From: a virus
DNA: 21,694 nucleotides
Reading direction: 5' to 3' (one strand)
Virus record (IMG/VR): IMGVR_UViG_3300021961_000726
Location: 1-21,694 of that record
The notes under the pieces were generated by a model, which worked only from the letters and a program-made list of their open reading frames with translations, was not told the DNA's origin and did not search any database. Below are positions 1-6,772 of this stretch, in pieces (position 1 is the first letter of the stretch; every line of letters begins with the position of its first letter). Both the position numbers and the translations under genes were made by a program.

Positions 1-494
1 AACGTAGGTTTCTGTGTATTCACCCATGTACAAAACTTGTCTGTATAGAACAAGTTGGAGAAATGTTCTTCAGGAATCTGACGACCGAGAAGATATCCTC
101 GTGCAGGGTGTTCATTATTTAGTTGTTCGATACTTTGAAGTTCTCCCTTTTTCTTGAACTTCGGTTTTTCAAATTGAACGGGTTTAGGTTTGGGAACATA
201 CGAACCTTTGCCAGTAGTTCCATTCTTGTATCGCTCCATGATGTACTCGTCATGAAGGTCGGGAGCATTGTCCTTCAAGAAGTTAGGCAGAGTCCTCCCT
301 ACGCCGCAGTTGTGGCACTTGAATACCATATCCGTCTTGATACGAAAGAAGTACCCTCGTGCCTTGTTACGGTGCTTCTGAGAGTCACCACAGTAAGGAC
401 AGCGAAAGTTATATAAGTCTTCCTTCTTCCGAGCGAACTTTTCTAGTCGCCCCGAAAGAAGGTTCACATAATGAACATCAACAAAGTTAGACAA
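1..494 (-). CDS. gp61: DNA primase (gp61-like), N-terminal part
   Basis: Primase makes the RNA primers for lagging-strand synthesis and works with the gp41 helicase encoded elsewhere in this window. I translated this stretch by hand; it is open to the window edge, so only about 164 N-terminal residues are present. A zinc-binding module is clear: CPYCGD (Cys32, Cys35) and CHNCG (Cys60, Cys63), with GDSQKHRNKARGYFF between them, the usual arrangement of T7/T4-type primases. No ATG fits. An in-frame TAG lies just upstream, and the first usable start is TTG at 494-492, giving MSNFVDVHYVNLLSGRLEKF. That start overlaps the end of the preceding gene by 8 bases, in keeping with the coupling seen elsewhere. 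The catalytic TOPRIM part is outside the window. The family call is firm; the TTG start is likely but not proven. Confidence 0.88.
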   Translation of the reverse strand, partial: MSNFVDVHYVNLLSGRLEKFARKKEDLYNFRCPYCGDSQKHRNKARGYFFRIKTDMVFKCHNCGVGRTLPNFLKDNAPDLHDEYIMERYKNGTTGKGSYVPKPKPVQFEKPKFKKKGELQSIEQLNNEHPARGYLLGRQIPEEHFSNLFYTDKFCTWVNTQKPT

Positions 495-915
495 TACGCT
501 GGACTACCGCTGGGTCCATCATACTTGTCTTCTGGACTGGTGTCAAGGCGAATCCGATGTTTGGTAGGATTTGTAGTAATGTAACTGCAGTGGTAAGGAC
601 AGCACCAGCCATCCAAACCCATCTTTGTGCTTCTTCTATCTTTTTATTTTGCTCATAAAACTTTATTTTCACACCTTTATCAATATCAGCAACCTCTTCT
701 TTCAATTCCTCCATCATTTTAAGGATGAGATTATCTGTTCGTTCACTCTCGGCAAGACGACTCTCGTGACGCTCTAGAATAATTGCCACCCTGTTACTAT
801 TTTCACTAATAGTCGCAACCGCTCTTTCAAGCTTATCGAGCATTTCTTTTGATAGGTCTTCATAGATGTCGAGTTTTGATTCAAGGACCGCTAATTTTTG
901 AAGACCGAATGCCAT
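487..915 (-). CDS. Coiled-coil protein with one membrane segment, cyanophage conserved
   Basis: A 142-residue protein with no function I can assign. Residues 1 to about 95 are charged and heptad-like (ESKLDIYEDLSKEMLDKLE and following), predicting a long coiled coil. A hydrophobic stretch around residues 98-124 (WVWMAGAVLTTAVTLLQILP) looks like a single transmembrane helix, followed by a short polar tail. This shape resembles the T4-like phage family I remember as DUF7201; that name is from memory. The start ATG overlaps the upstream stop as TAATG, with GGTGG a few bases before it as a ribosome site. It sits between small virion-region genes and primase. A holin or spanin-like role is possible from the shape but nothing proves it. 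Confidence 0.8.
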   Translation of the reverse strand: MAFGLQKLAVLESKLDIYEDLSKEMLDKLERAVATISENSNRVAIILERHESRLAESERTDNLILKMMEELKEEVADIDKGVKIKFYEQNKKIEEAQRWVWMAGAVLTTAVTLLQILPNIGFALTPVQKTSMMDPAVVQRIV

Positions 916-1448
916 TATTGATCCACCGTTGCTTGTGCGCCACCAACGCGCTGTTTATTCTTTAACATTTGAACCTTCTTCTGAAGTTGCTTTTGCATTT
1001 CAGCAGTCTTCAGTTGAACTTTTTTCTTTTCATTTGCAATCTGCTGCTGCGTCATCTGCTGCTGCATTTGCTTATCATCTTGCTCAGAAACATTACGCAT
1101 ATGCTTTGTGCGCTTGTCCATGAAGAATTTACCAGCTTCGGCAGGCATGATTCTTTCAAGTTTAATATCTGCTCTGTGTTGAGGAGCAACAATCATACGA
1201 AGTTTGCGAGCAAGTTCTGCTCCAGATGACGCATAGATAACGGTATCACCGAGTTCAGGAATAGTAACTTTATATTGAAGAAGAGCAGAACGTTGTTCTG
1301 TAGCTTCACCAAGACCAACATTAGTTACAGTCTCTTTCTTTTTCTTTAACTTCTTACGAAATTTCATGACAGGATCATAACCCGCATTAGGACCAGCGGC
1401 ATCAGCACTACCACTAAAACCTCCAGTACCAGCAGTTGCGATTGTCAT
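915..1448 (-). CDS. Gln/Lys-rich coiled-coil protein, unknown function
   Basis: A 177-residue protein I do not recognise by function. The N-terminus is Gly/Ala-rich and disordered-looking (TIATAGTGGFSGSADAAG), followed by a very basic patch (FRKKLKKKKE). A middle segment of about residues 55-110 could be a small folded domain (YKVTIPELGDTVIYASSGAELARKL split across strands and a helix). The last 60 residues are Gln/Lys-rich with strong coiled-coil character, starting near MQQQMTQQQIANEKKKVQ. The start overlaps the upstream stop as ATGA and is preceded by GGAGAG, a good ribosome site. Its position between virion and replication genes, and its basic nature, would suit a nucleic-acid or structural role, but that is only inference. 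Confidence 0.8.
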   Translation of the reverse strand: MTIATAGTGGFSGSADAAGPNAGYDPVMKFRKKLKKKKETVTNVGLGEATEQRSALLQYKVTIPELGDTVIYASSGAELARKLRMIVAPQHRADIKLERIMPAEAGKFFMDKRTKHMRNVSEQDDKQMQQQMTQQQIANEKKKVQLKTAEMQKQLQKKVQMLKNKQRVGGAQATVDQ

Positions 1449-1807
1449 AGTCTCTCCAATTCTTCTTCTAAATCTTGGTCTGTATCCAAATCAGATAACA
1501 TTCCTATAGGATATTTATTTAAATATAAAAGTACAGTCTTTAAAATACTCCAATACTCCCTCTCTAACTTAAAGAAAAGTAAGGGAGTTGCTGCTTCGCC
1601 AAATACATTATAAAGAATGATGAGATGATTAATAATAAGATGTGTCCTTAGTGGACCTCCACGAACATAACGCTTCAAGAGTCTTTTCAGATACTTGAAG
1701 CGTTTCATGTCTTCATCAAAATCCTCTCTGGTTACGCAGTGAGGATTTTCATAATGCTTTATGGCGAACAGAATGTAATTAGATTCATTCAGTTCGCTAA
1801 AGTTCAT
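1445..1807 (-). CDS. Conserved myovirus protein (DUF7207-like)
   Basis: A 120-residue, mostly helical protein. The N-terminal part, NESNYILFAIKHYENPHCV followed by a DFDEDMKRFKYLKRLLKRY segment, matches what I remember of a widespread T4-like myovirus family (DUF7207, from memory). The middle (THLIINHLIILYNVFG) and end (WSILKTVLLYLNKYPIG) are hydrophobic helices, and the C-terminus is acidic. In related phages the family lies among virion assembly genes, but I know of no demonstrated function. The ATG at 1807 is 6 bases after the stop of the structural gene upstream. No strong Shine-Dalgarno is visible, so it is probably translated by readthrough of ribosomes from that gene. The next gene overlaps its stop as ATGA. 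Confidence 0.82.
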   Translation of the reverse strand: MNFSELNESNYILFAIKHYENPHCVTREDFDEDMKRFKYLKRLLKRYVRGGPLRTHLIINHLIILYNVFGEAATPLLFFKLEREYWSILKTVLLYLNKYPIGMLSDLDTDQDLEEELERL

Positions 1808-1813
1808 ATGTTA

Positions 1814-2719
1814 TCAGGCGGCATTAACGAGTCTCAGGGTTGCAGCATTAGAGATGACTTCCTCAGCACCCTTGCTGGTGGTAATCTTAACTCTGAACTG
1901 GATACCATCGTATGCAGCAACAGAATCATCTTCAGAACCAGGAGCACCCCACTTAGCAGTTGTAGTGTCAACCGAGAGAGTTGCACCAGTTACGGCAGTG
2001 TATGCTGCTCCATCAAGAGATGTAGTGAGATTGACCCAGCGAGTAGCACCAGGGAGCTTACGTTGCCACTGATAGTAAATAGTACCAGACTGATCGACTG
2101 TTGCGGTAACTCCGAAGGTTGTTACAGCACCAGAAGGAAGTTCCAGAGTCGTTGCACCATCGCCAACCGATACAGGTTGTGCAGAGATGGTGATAACTTC
2201 CAGAACGTCTGCTACCAGAGTATCATCAGCGTCGTCACCAGCAAGGAGTGCAGTGTTGCTTACGAATGCAATGTGCTCTGCCTTGTGACGGGTGTTGCCA
2301 CCGCCATCAACGTGTGTACGATACTTCCACCAACCAGGACCAGTGATTCCACGAGTTTTGTTGGAAGCAACTGTAGCCTCGGTGTCGTCTACAAAGAGAA
2401 GTTCATAAGAAGCACTGTCGCCACCCTTAATGACGTACTCAGCAACTGCCTTAGGAGCAGTACGACGAACAGCATTTGCAGCACTAATAGTTCCAGACGA
2501 TGCAACATAGTCTGTATGAAGTTCCAGAGTAAGACCGTCACTTGCTACGGATTTTACAATATAAGGAACAGTAGCGAGTTCTAAGATGTCACCAGCAACG
2601 ATATAATCCGCTGTGGTGTCATCGTTGAAATCACCAGTAGTAGTAACAGTAGCGTCATTCTGGATGACCGCTACGTCAGTTAAAAATGCTTTCGCATCAA
2701 TTTTTCCGAATACAGACAT
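1814..2719 (-). CDS. Virion structural protein with C-terminal Ig-like domain
   Basis: A 301-residue protein of beta-rich, Thr/Ala/Val-rich composition with few Lys, typical of phage capsid decoration or tail proteins. Residues 1 to about 95 form one beta domain (MSVFGKIDAKAFLTDVAVIQ onward). The middle contains a Gly/Trp-rich segment (TGPGWWKYRTHVDGGG). Residues from about 190 look like an Ig-like domain: ISAQPVSV, then FGVTATVD, YYQWQRK with the core Trp, ISNAATL and LRLV. Hoc-type head-surface proteins of T4-like phages also carry Ig folds, so host- or particle-binding is a fair guess, but I cannot tell head from tail. It has its own late-type promoter (2749-2756) and a GGAGAAC ribosome site. 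It is the first gene after a terminator. Confidence 0.85.
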   Translation of the reverse strand: MSVFGKIDAKAFLTDVAVIQNDATVTTTGDFNDDTTADYIVAGDILELATVPYIVKSVASDGLTLELHTDYVASSGTISAANAVRRTAPKAVAEYVIKGGDSASYELLFVDDTEATVASNKTRGITGPGWWKYRTHVDGGGNTRHKAEHIAFVSNTALLAGDDADDTLVADVLEVITISAQPVSVGDGATTLELPSGAVTTFGVTATVDQSGTIYYQWQRKLPGATRWVNLTTSLDGAAYTAVTGATLSVDTTTAKWGAPGSEDDSVAAYDGIQFRVKITTSKGAEEVISNAATLRLVNAA

Positions 2720-2748
2720 TGTTCTCCGAAGACGTTTTTCCTAATATT

Positions 2749-2756
2749 TATTTATA
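2749..2756 (-). promoter_or_regulatory. T4-like late promoter TATAAATA
   Basis: On the minus strand the exact octamer TATAAATA lies about 30 bases upstream of the ATG of the Ig-like virion protein. This is the late-promoter consensus read by gp55-type sigma factors with the sliding clamp in T4-like phages. Its first T is the last base of the T-tract of the terminator just upstream, so transcription of the previous unit ends where the late unit begins. It is followed by the ribosome site GGAGAAC. A virion gene downstream fits a late promoter well. Confidence 0.75.
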
Positions 2757-2778
2757 AAAATGGGGGCTTACGCCCCCA
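2756..2778 (-). terminator. Intrinsic terminator after the 67-residue gene
   Basis: Read on the minus strand, TGGGGGC, loop GTAA, GCCCCCA, then TTTTT. This is a GC-rich stem of 7 pairs with a GNRA-type loop and a five-T tail, 7 bases past the stop codon of the small gene at 2786. It closes the transcription unit that includes the two charged proteins and the nucleotidyltransferase. Confidence 0.88.
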
Positions 2779-2785
2779 GTAAGTA

Positions 2786-2989
2786 TCACGCTTCTTCGCG
2801 TGCTTCAAGTGCTGCCTTGACTTTCTCAAAAAGTTCGTCATCAGCAGTAGTCTTTGTTAGTTTAACTGCTTTACCCACAATCAGAAGGCACAGGTCGATG
2901 AGTTTCTCACCGAGTTCTGCGTCATCAGGAATCTTAGAGACAGCAGCATCTACAACTTTATATGCTAAAGGTAGCAGAAAGGATACCAT
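2786..2989 (-). CDS. Small amphipathic protein, cyanophage conserved
   Basis: A 67-residue protein of unknown function. The N-terminus MVSFLLPLAYKVVDAAVSKI is hydrophobic and helical. A second apolar helix follows at about residues 30-42 (LIDLCLLIVGKAVKL), and the C-terminus is acidic and helical (ADDELFEKVKAALEAREEA). Two short hydrophobic helices and small size would allow a membrane-associated or holin-like protein, but amphipathic helices packing in a soluble bundle are equally possible. Its ATG follows AGGTAAAAATC, a modest ribosome site, 36 bases after the preceding stop. It is the last gene before the 2756-2778 terminator. Confidence 0.75.
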   Translation of the reverse strand: MVSFLLPLAYKVVDAAVSKIPDDAELGEKLIDLCLLIVGKAVKLTKTTADDELFEKVKAALEAREEA

Positions 2990-3025
2990 GATTTTTACCT
3001 AAACAGGAGTATATCCTATATAGGC

Positions 3026-3895
3026 TCAATCTCTTGGCGAAGTGTGCTTTGCCATCGATTCAACTTCTTTCTTTTCTTTAGAAGTGTAACCATGCTTGAC
3101 GACCCTAGAAACCTGACGATTGGTTTGTCTACGCTGAGTTTCAGCAGGAGTCTCCTTAGCACCAGGGACTTTCTTACCAGTACGCTTGGCACCAGGGAAT
3201 TCTTTCTTGTGTGCTTTGTGCTCAGGGGTCTTGGCGATGTCAAGTTTCTTGCCAGTTTTCTTCTCGTGTGCATCGAGAACCTTCTGACGTGCTTTGACTT
3301 TTGCTAAAGATACTTGTGCATCTTCGGATCTACCTTCTTCAAGTTCAATCTCTTCAACATACTGAGAGCGATACTTGCCACCAGTTGCCTTATGAGTATC
3401 AGCAAGTTCTGCTGCTCTTGCGTCAGCATACTTTTTGCTCTTTACAGGTTTGCCAATCTTCTTCTCCTTCTTTCCATCAGGAGAACCCATTACTTGAAAA
3501 GGCATCTCGGCAAGGAACTGCCCAAAGGTCAAGAGAGTTTCGGTTTCTGCGATGCTTTGATTGCTTTCTTCTGAAACTTCTTCTTGACTGACATAGGCTG
3601 TTTCCTCTTTAGTAGTTTTCTTGGTTTTCTTTTTGATGGTAATGGATTTGTTTTTACCAGACTGACCACGAGTTGCTTCCGCTTCGTCATGGTCAAAGGT
3701 ATCATCATCCATAGGGTCATAATATTTTGCTTCGGTGGCAACTTCTTTTTCACCACCTTCCTTCCTACGCTTCTTTTCACACTTCATACAATCACAGTCT
3801 TCACCGTGATTGTTTTCCATTTCAGTGATTTCAGATTGCTTAGGATTGATTTTGATTTTAGTTTTCTTCTCAGAAAGTGCTTTAAAACTCAGCAT
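3026..3895 (-). CDS. Highly charged Lys/Glu-rich protein, possible head-internal protein
   Basis: A 289-residue protein, very rich in Lys, Glu and Thr and probably largely disordered. I start it at ATG 3895, one base after the upstream stop, because GGAGG lies 6 bases before it; a longer open frame has no support. The N-terminus MLSFKALSEKK resembles capsid-targeting sequences of T4 internal proteins, with a possible prohead-protease site L-S-E at residues 7-9. A second similar segment, TFGQFLAEMP, lies at residues 123-132 (L-A-E). Residues 34-39 are CDCMKC, a possible metal site. The C-terminal half is strongly basic (KKTGKKLDIAKTPEHKAHKK) and could bind DNA. Head-internal protein is my inference from the composition and sites; no catalytic domain is visible. 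Confidence 0.8.
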   Translation of the reverse strand: MLSFKALSEKKTKIKINPKQSEITEMENNHGEDCDCMKCEKKRRKEGGEKEVATEAKYYDPMDDDTFDHDEAEATRGQSGKNKSITIKKKTKKTTKEETAYVSQEEVSEESNQSIAETETLLTFGQFLAEMPFQVMGSPDGKKEKKIGKPVKSKKYADARAAELADTHKATGGKYRSQYVEEIELEEGRSEDAQVSLAKVKARQKVLDAHEKKTGKKLDIAKTPEHKAHKKEFPGAKRTGKKVPGAKETPAETQRRQTNRQVSRVVKHGYTSKEKKEVESMAKHTSPRD

Positions 3896-3896
3896 A

Positions 3897-5609
3897 TCAA
3901 CCTCCATAGTTATTCTGATGCTTGGGGTCTTGACCGATACGATCAAAACGCTCGCGCTCTTTCTTGGAAGTGATAGCACTTACAATCTTAGCAGACTTGT
4001 CTTGTGCAATCTTCTTTGCTCTACCTGTAGAAGATAAAGAAGTGCGAGCAAGATTTCCTGCACGACGATACATTCTGTTTTCTTTGTCGCGGTCAATCTC
4101 CTTGTAACCTTCTTCGATTACATTTTCAATCTCTTCAATGGAGAAGAGACCAGACTCATACAGATGTGCAATTTGCTCATACTCTTCACCAAGACGCTTA
4201 GCGAGTTTGTCACTACCGCTGGATACAGCACGAGCAGTTTTGCCAACTGCCTTCTTGATTCCTTTACCAACCAGTTTAGCAGCACTCTTGAGAGCACCAC
4301 CAACAGCCTTGCGGGTAGAACCTTTTTCAGAAGACTTAGACTTCAGGATTCCAGGACCACTGGAACCAGAAGAACTGCTGCTTTCCCCGCCACCACCAGA
4401 CTTAGAACCGCTATCAGAACTGCTGGAAGTTCCACGGGTAGACTTCAGAAGTGCATCTAACTTACCGTCAGTGCCATCGTCGTCAGAAGAAGTTTCTTTC
4501 TTTTTAGGAGGAGTCTTCTCCATAGAAGTACGTTTTGCTTTGATTCTTGCTGCTTCCTTCTCACCCTGATAGGTGCCTGCAACTTTACCAGCAGTAGAAA
4601 CAGCAGCCTTACCTGCCTTACTAGCAGCACGACCTGCCATCTTAGCACCTGCCTTAACAGCACTACCAACTTTCTTAGCAGCACTCTTAGCAGCAGACTT
4701 CATACGCTCTACTCTGGAAGGACCAGAGGGAGCACTGGATTTTTCAGCAGCAGACTTCATTGCAGAACCAGTTTCAAGTCTATCCTTTGCCTGGTCTCTG
4801 CGACGCTGAGTCTCCTTGGGGTCAACTCTCTCAGAAATAACTTCCACTTCCTCAAGTGCTTCGCAGATTTCAATGAGGTCTTGGTCATCTTCAGCAACTT
4901 CAAGAATGATTTCTTCCATGAAGTCGATGAGCTCCTCATCGGTCATAGCATCAATCTCTTCACCAAGCATTGCCAACTCTTCCCATTCTGCATCAGAGAA
5001 TGCAAATGCTTCATTCTTAGCACCAGACTTATGACGAGTTACACCTGCAGAATCAACATAGGTCTCTTTCTCACGTCTAGGAGTTACATAACCAACTCCA
5101 GGAACCGCACCCGTTTGTCCAGCATCTCTTGCAGCATTTCTTGCAGCTGCTCTTTGTGCTGCTCTCTTACGGTTGCGGTCATACTTAGCATCTTCGCCAA
5201 GAACTTCAGCATTCTTGTCGTAGTTGACGAAGTGCTCATGCTTCTCGGAGATTACAATCTCAAGTTCTTCGACGGGGACGTTTTCGTAAATCCATTCGCC
5301 ATCGGTGATGTCGTAGTGAGTTACAGTGCCATCTTCCAGCAGAGTGTGCTGCTCAGGAATGGTTTCAAACTCTTCCTTAACGCCGCCATCGGGAGCATAC
5401 TTGACAAGTTTTGCACAGTCATGACCTTTGGGTTTTGCTTTGCCACCCTTTTCGTCACGACCAACAGCACCAACAATAATGTCTGCTTTGGTTACTTTGT
5501 CATAAGGCACGGCATTATTAGCAAGATTGCCGTCTCCTTTTTTCTTTGCTTCATACATCTGCACTTGTTTCAGTGCATCTGACATATCTGGTAGGTCGTT
5601 GAGATTCAT
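3897..5609 (-). CDS. Large acidic/basic modular protein with histone H1-like Ala/Lys tracts
   Basis: A 570-residue protein with clear zones. Residues 1-140 are mixed, with MYEA at 18-21 a possible prohead-protease site. An Arg/Ala-rich patch follows (RKRAAQRAAARNAARDAG, about 148-164). About 204-262 is very acidic and helical (MTDEELIDFMEEIILEVAE). Ala/Lys-rich tracts at about 303-346 and 433-463 (KSAAKKVGSAVKAGAKMAG) resemble histone H1 tails. A Ser/Gly linker runs from 393 to 420, and a charged C-terminal helix region carries HLYES. I recognise no enzyme motif. The basic tracts suggest DNA binding and the acidic part charge neutralisation, as in a head core or internal protein. A late-type promoter at 5634-5641 supports a virion role. 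The next gene starts one base after its stop. Confidence 0.85.
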   Translation of the reverse strand: MNLNDLPDMSDALKQVQMYEAKKKGDGNLANNAVPYDKVTKADIIVGAVGRDEKGGKAKPKGHDCAKLVKYAPDGGVKEEFETIPEQHTLLEDGTVTHYDITDGEWIYENVPVEELEIVISEKHEHFVNYDKNAEVLGEDAKYDRNRKRAAQRAAARNAARDAGQTGAVPGVGYVTPRREKETYVDSAGVTRHKSGAKNEAFAFSDAEWEELAMLGEEIDAMTDEELIDFMEEIILEVAEDDQDLIEICEALEEVEVISERVDPKETQRRRDQAKDRLETGSAMKSAAEKSSAPSGPSRVERMKSAAKSAAKKVGSAVKAGAKMAGRAASKAGKAAVSTAGKVAGTYQGEKEAARIKAKRTSMEKTPPKKKETSSDDDGTDGKLDALLKSTRGTSSSSDSGSKSGGGGESSSSSGSSGPGILKSKSSEKGSTRKAVGGALKSAAKLVGKGIKKAVGKTARAVSSGSDKLAKRLGEEYEQIAHLYESGLFSIEEIENVIEEGYKEIDRDKENRMYRRAGNLARTSLSSTGRAKKIAQDKSAKIVSAITSKKERERFDRIGQDPKHQNNYGG

Positions 5610-5613
5610 TTTA

Positions 5614-6771
5614 CTAAGCGTCCTTGTCCTTTTTATTTATCTTGCGAATGAATTCACCTGGGGTGAGCTTCCTCATATAGTTAGCGAGTTTGTCTGTACC
5701 CATTTCCCCAGCAGGAGTAAAGTCAAAGAACTTAATATCATTTCTTTCAACTAAGTCTTTCAACCAAGAACGAAAAATACCATCACGCTCATCAATACTG
5801 ATGACATAATTGCTACCACGACTAACGACTTTACTAATGATCCCCGTGTTAACATTTTCTACAAAGGTGCCAACCTTAAACATTTCATTTTCAAAGTATG
5901 CTTCACGCATTCCTCTGGGGTCCAACTTAGGAGCAATCTCATGAAGTTGGAATGATGCATCCGCAAAATCATCAAACTCTTCAACCTGCATTGCTGCACG
6001 AAGAAGCATGAATAACTTCTCAGCACCATCCTTGCCAAGTGCTTTAGGAATACCCTGCTGGAACGAATCAAAGTCTCCTTCTGCTGCTGCTTTACGCATC
6101 TTAGATGCAGACATTCCTTCTACACCTTCAGCATCAGGGTCGCGGTCACCCGCACTCACCACTTTGATTTCGTCGAATGTGTATAATTCCCCGTTATATT
6201 TCTGTGCGAGACTGTTGAACTCGCTAACCCTGTCGCCTCCCACCACAATGTTAACGCTGCTATAGCCGTCATTATCGAGGGCACCGAGAACATCAAAAAT
6301 GGTACGCATGTCGCCATTATCAATAATCGCATTCGCGTGGTCTGGATATGCCATCCGCATATATTTAATTTTAGTCCCTGCGTCGAGCGGGTTCTTCTTA
6401 GGATCCTCCGACCTTGAGGGGTATATTCTATACTCTCCTCCATTTGATTTTGCCTCTCTTGCTACTTTTGCAAGAAGTTTTTCATGTCCAACAGTAGGTG
6501 GATTAAATCTTCCGAATGTAATAGATATTGCGCCTTGATCGACCTTACCCGTGCCATCTCCAGTTTCTTCTTCTCCATTCTGTTGAGTTGGCGCAGTGTC
6601 GGGATTCTTGGGGTCAACCTTTACAAGTTTTCCATCCTTAGACATATGTGTTACGTTGCCCGAAGCGTCGGCATAACGTCCGTAACCAATATGCTTAAGT
6701 TTTAAAGTCTGTGCAGCCTTTGCTGCGAAGGATTTTTCGGCTTCAGTTAGGAAAGCACTGAACTTTTTCAT
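5614..6771 (-). CDS. Nucleotidyltransferase (cytidylyltransferase fold) with capsid-targeting-like N-terminus
   Basis: A 385-residue protein. The core, about residues 82-240, is a HIGH-type nucleotidyltransferase: GRFNPPTVGH at 87-96 is the nucleotide-binding motif, VVGGDRV at 176-182 a core strand, and MSASKMRKA at 220-228 the second signature (the ISSTxxR equivalent). This superfamily includes NMN and pantetheine-phosphate adenylyltransferases and transfers NMP to a phosphate; the substrate here is unknown. The N-terminus MKKFSAFLTEAEKS closely resembles the capsid-targeting sequences of T4 internal proteins and Alt, with a possible gp21-type cleavage after L-T-E (residue 10). A linker rich in charged and polar residues runs from 40 to 80, and a C-terminal domain of about 145 residues is unassigned. 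It lies one base after the ligase-like gene. Enzyme fold is firm; packaging is inference. Confidence 0.88.
   Translation of the reverse strand: MKKFSAFLTEAEKSFAAKAAQTLKLKHIGYGRYADASGNVTHMSKDGKLVKVDPKNPDTAPTQQNGEEETGDGTGKVDQGAISITFGRFNPPTVGHEKLLAKVAREAKSNGGEYRIYPSRSEDPKKNPLDAGTKIKYMRMAYPDHANAIIDNGDMRTIFDVLGALDNDGYSSVNIVVGGDRVSEFNSLAQKYNGELYTFDEIKVVSAGDRDPDAEGVEGMSASKMRKAAAEGDFDSFQQGIPKALGKDGAEKLFMLLRAAMQVEEFDDFADASFQLHEIAPKLDPRGMREAYFENEMFKVGTFVENVNTGIISKVVSRGSNYVISIDERDGIFRSWLKDLVERNDIKFFDFTPAGEMGTDKLANYMRKLTPGEFIRKINKKDKDA
5634..5641 (-). promoter_or_regulatory. Candidate late promoter GATAAATA
   Basis: On the minus strand GATAAATA matches the T4-type late consensus TATAAATA at 7 of 8 bases. 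It lies inside the 3' end of the nucleotidyltransferase gene, 25 bases before the ATG of the 570-residue protein. An internal late promoter would raise the output of the two charged downstream proteins relative to the enzymes. The sequence is AT-rich and short, so chance cannot be excluded. Confidence 0.5.
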
Positions 6772-6772
6772 T

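Noticed and set aside
1024-1070. CTGCTG-rich stretch looking like a microsatellite
   Set aside because: It encodes the Gln-rich coiled coil of the 177-residue protein with mixed codons, so it is explained by protein composition.
1739-2584. 281-residue open frame on the plus strand
   Set aside because: It lies opposite the Ig-like virion protein and two other genes, is rich in Cys, Ser and Arg with no domain, and has no ribosome site. It is a shadow of the minus-strand genes.
4138-4809. Pro/Leu/Ala-rich plus-strand frames
   Set aside because: They are complements of the Ala/Lys/Ser tracts of the minus-strand gene, with no independent start signal.
4881-5582. 233-residue open frame on the plus strand
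   Set aside because: It is antisense to the 570-residue charged protein. Its odd Phe/Ser/Cys-rich composition is what the complement of Glu/Lys-rich coding gives.
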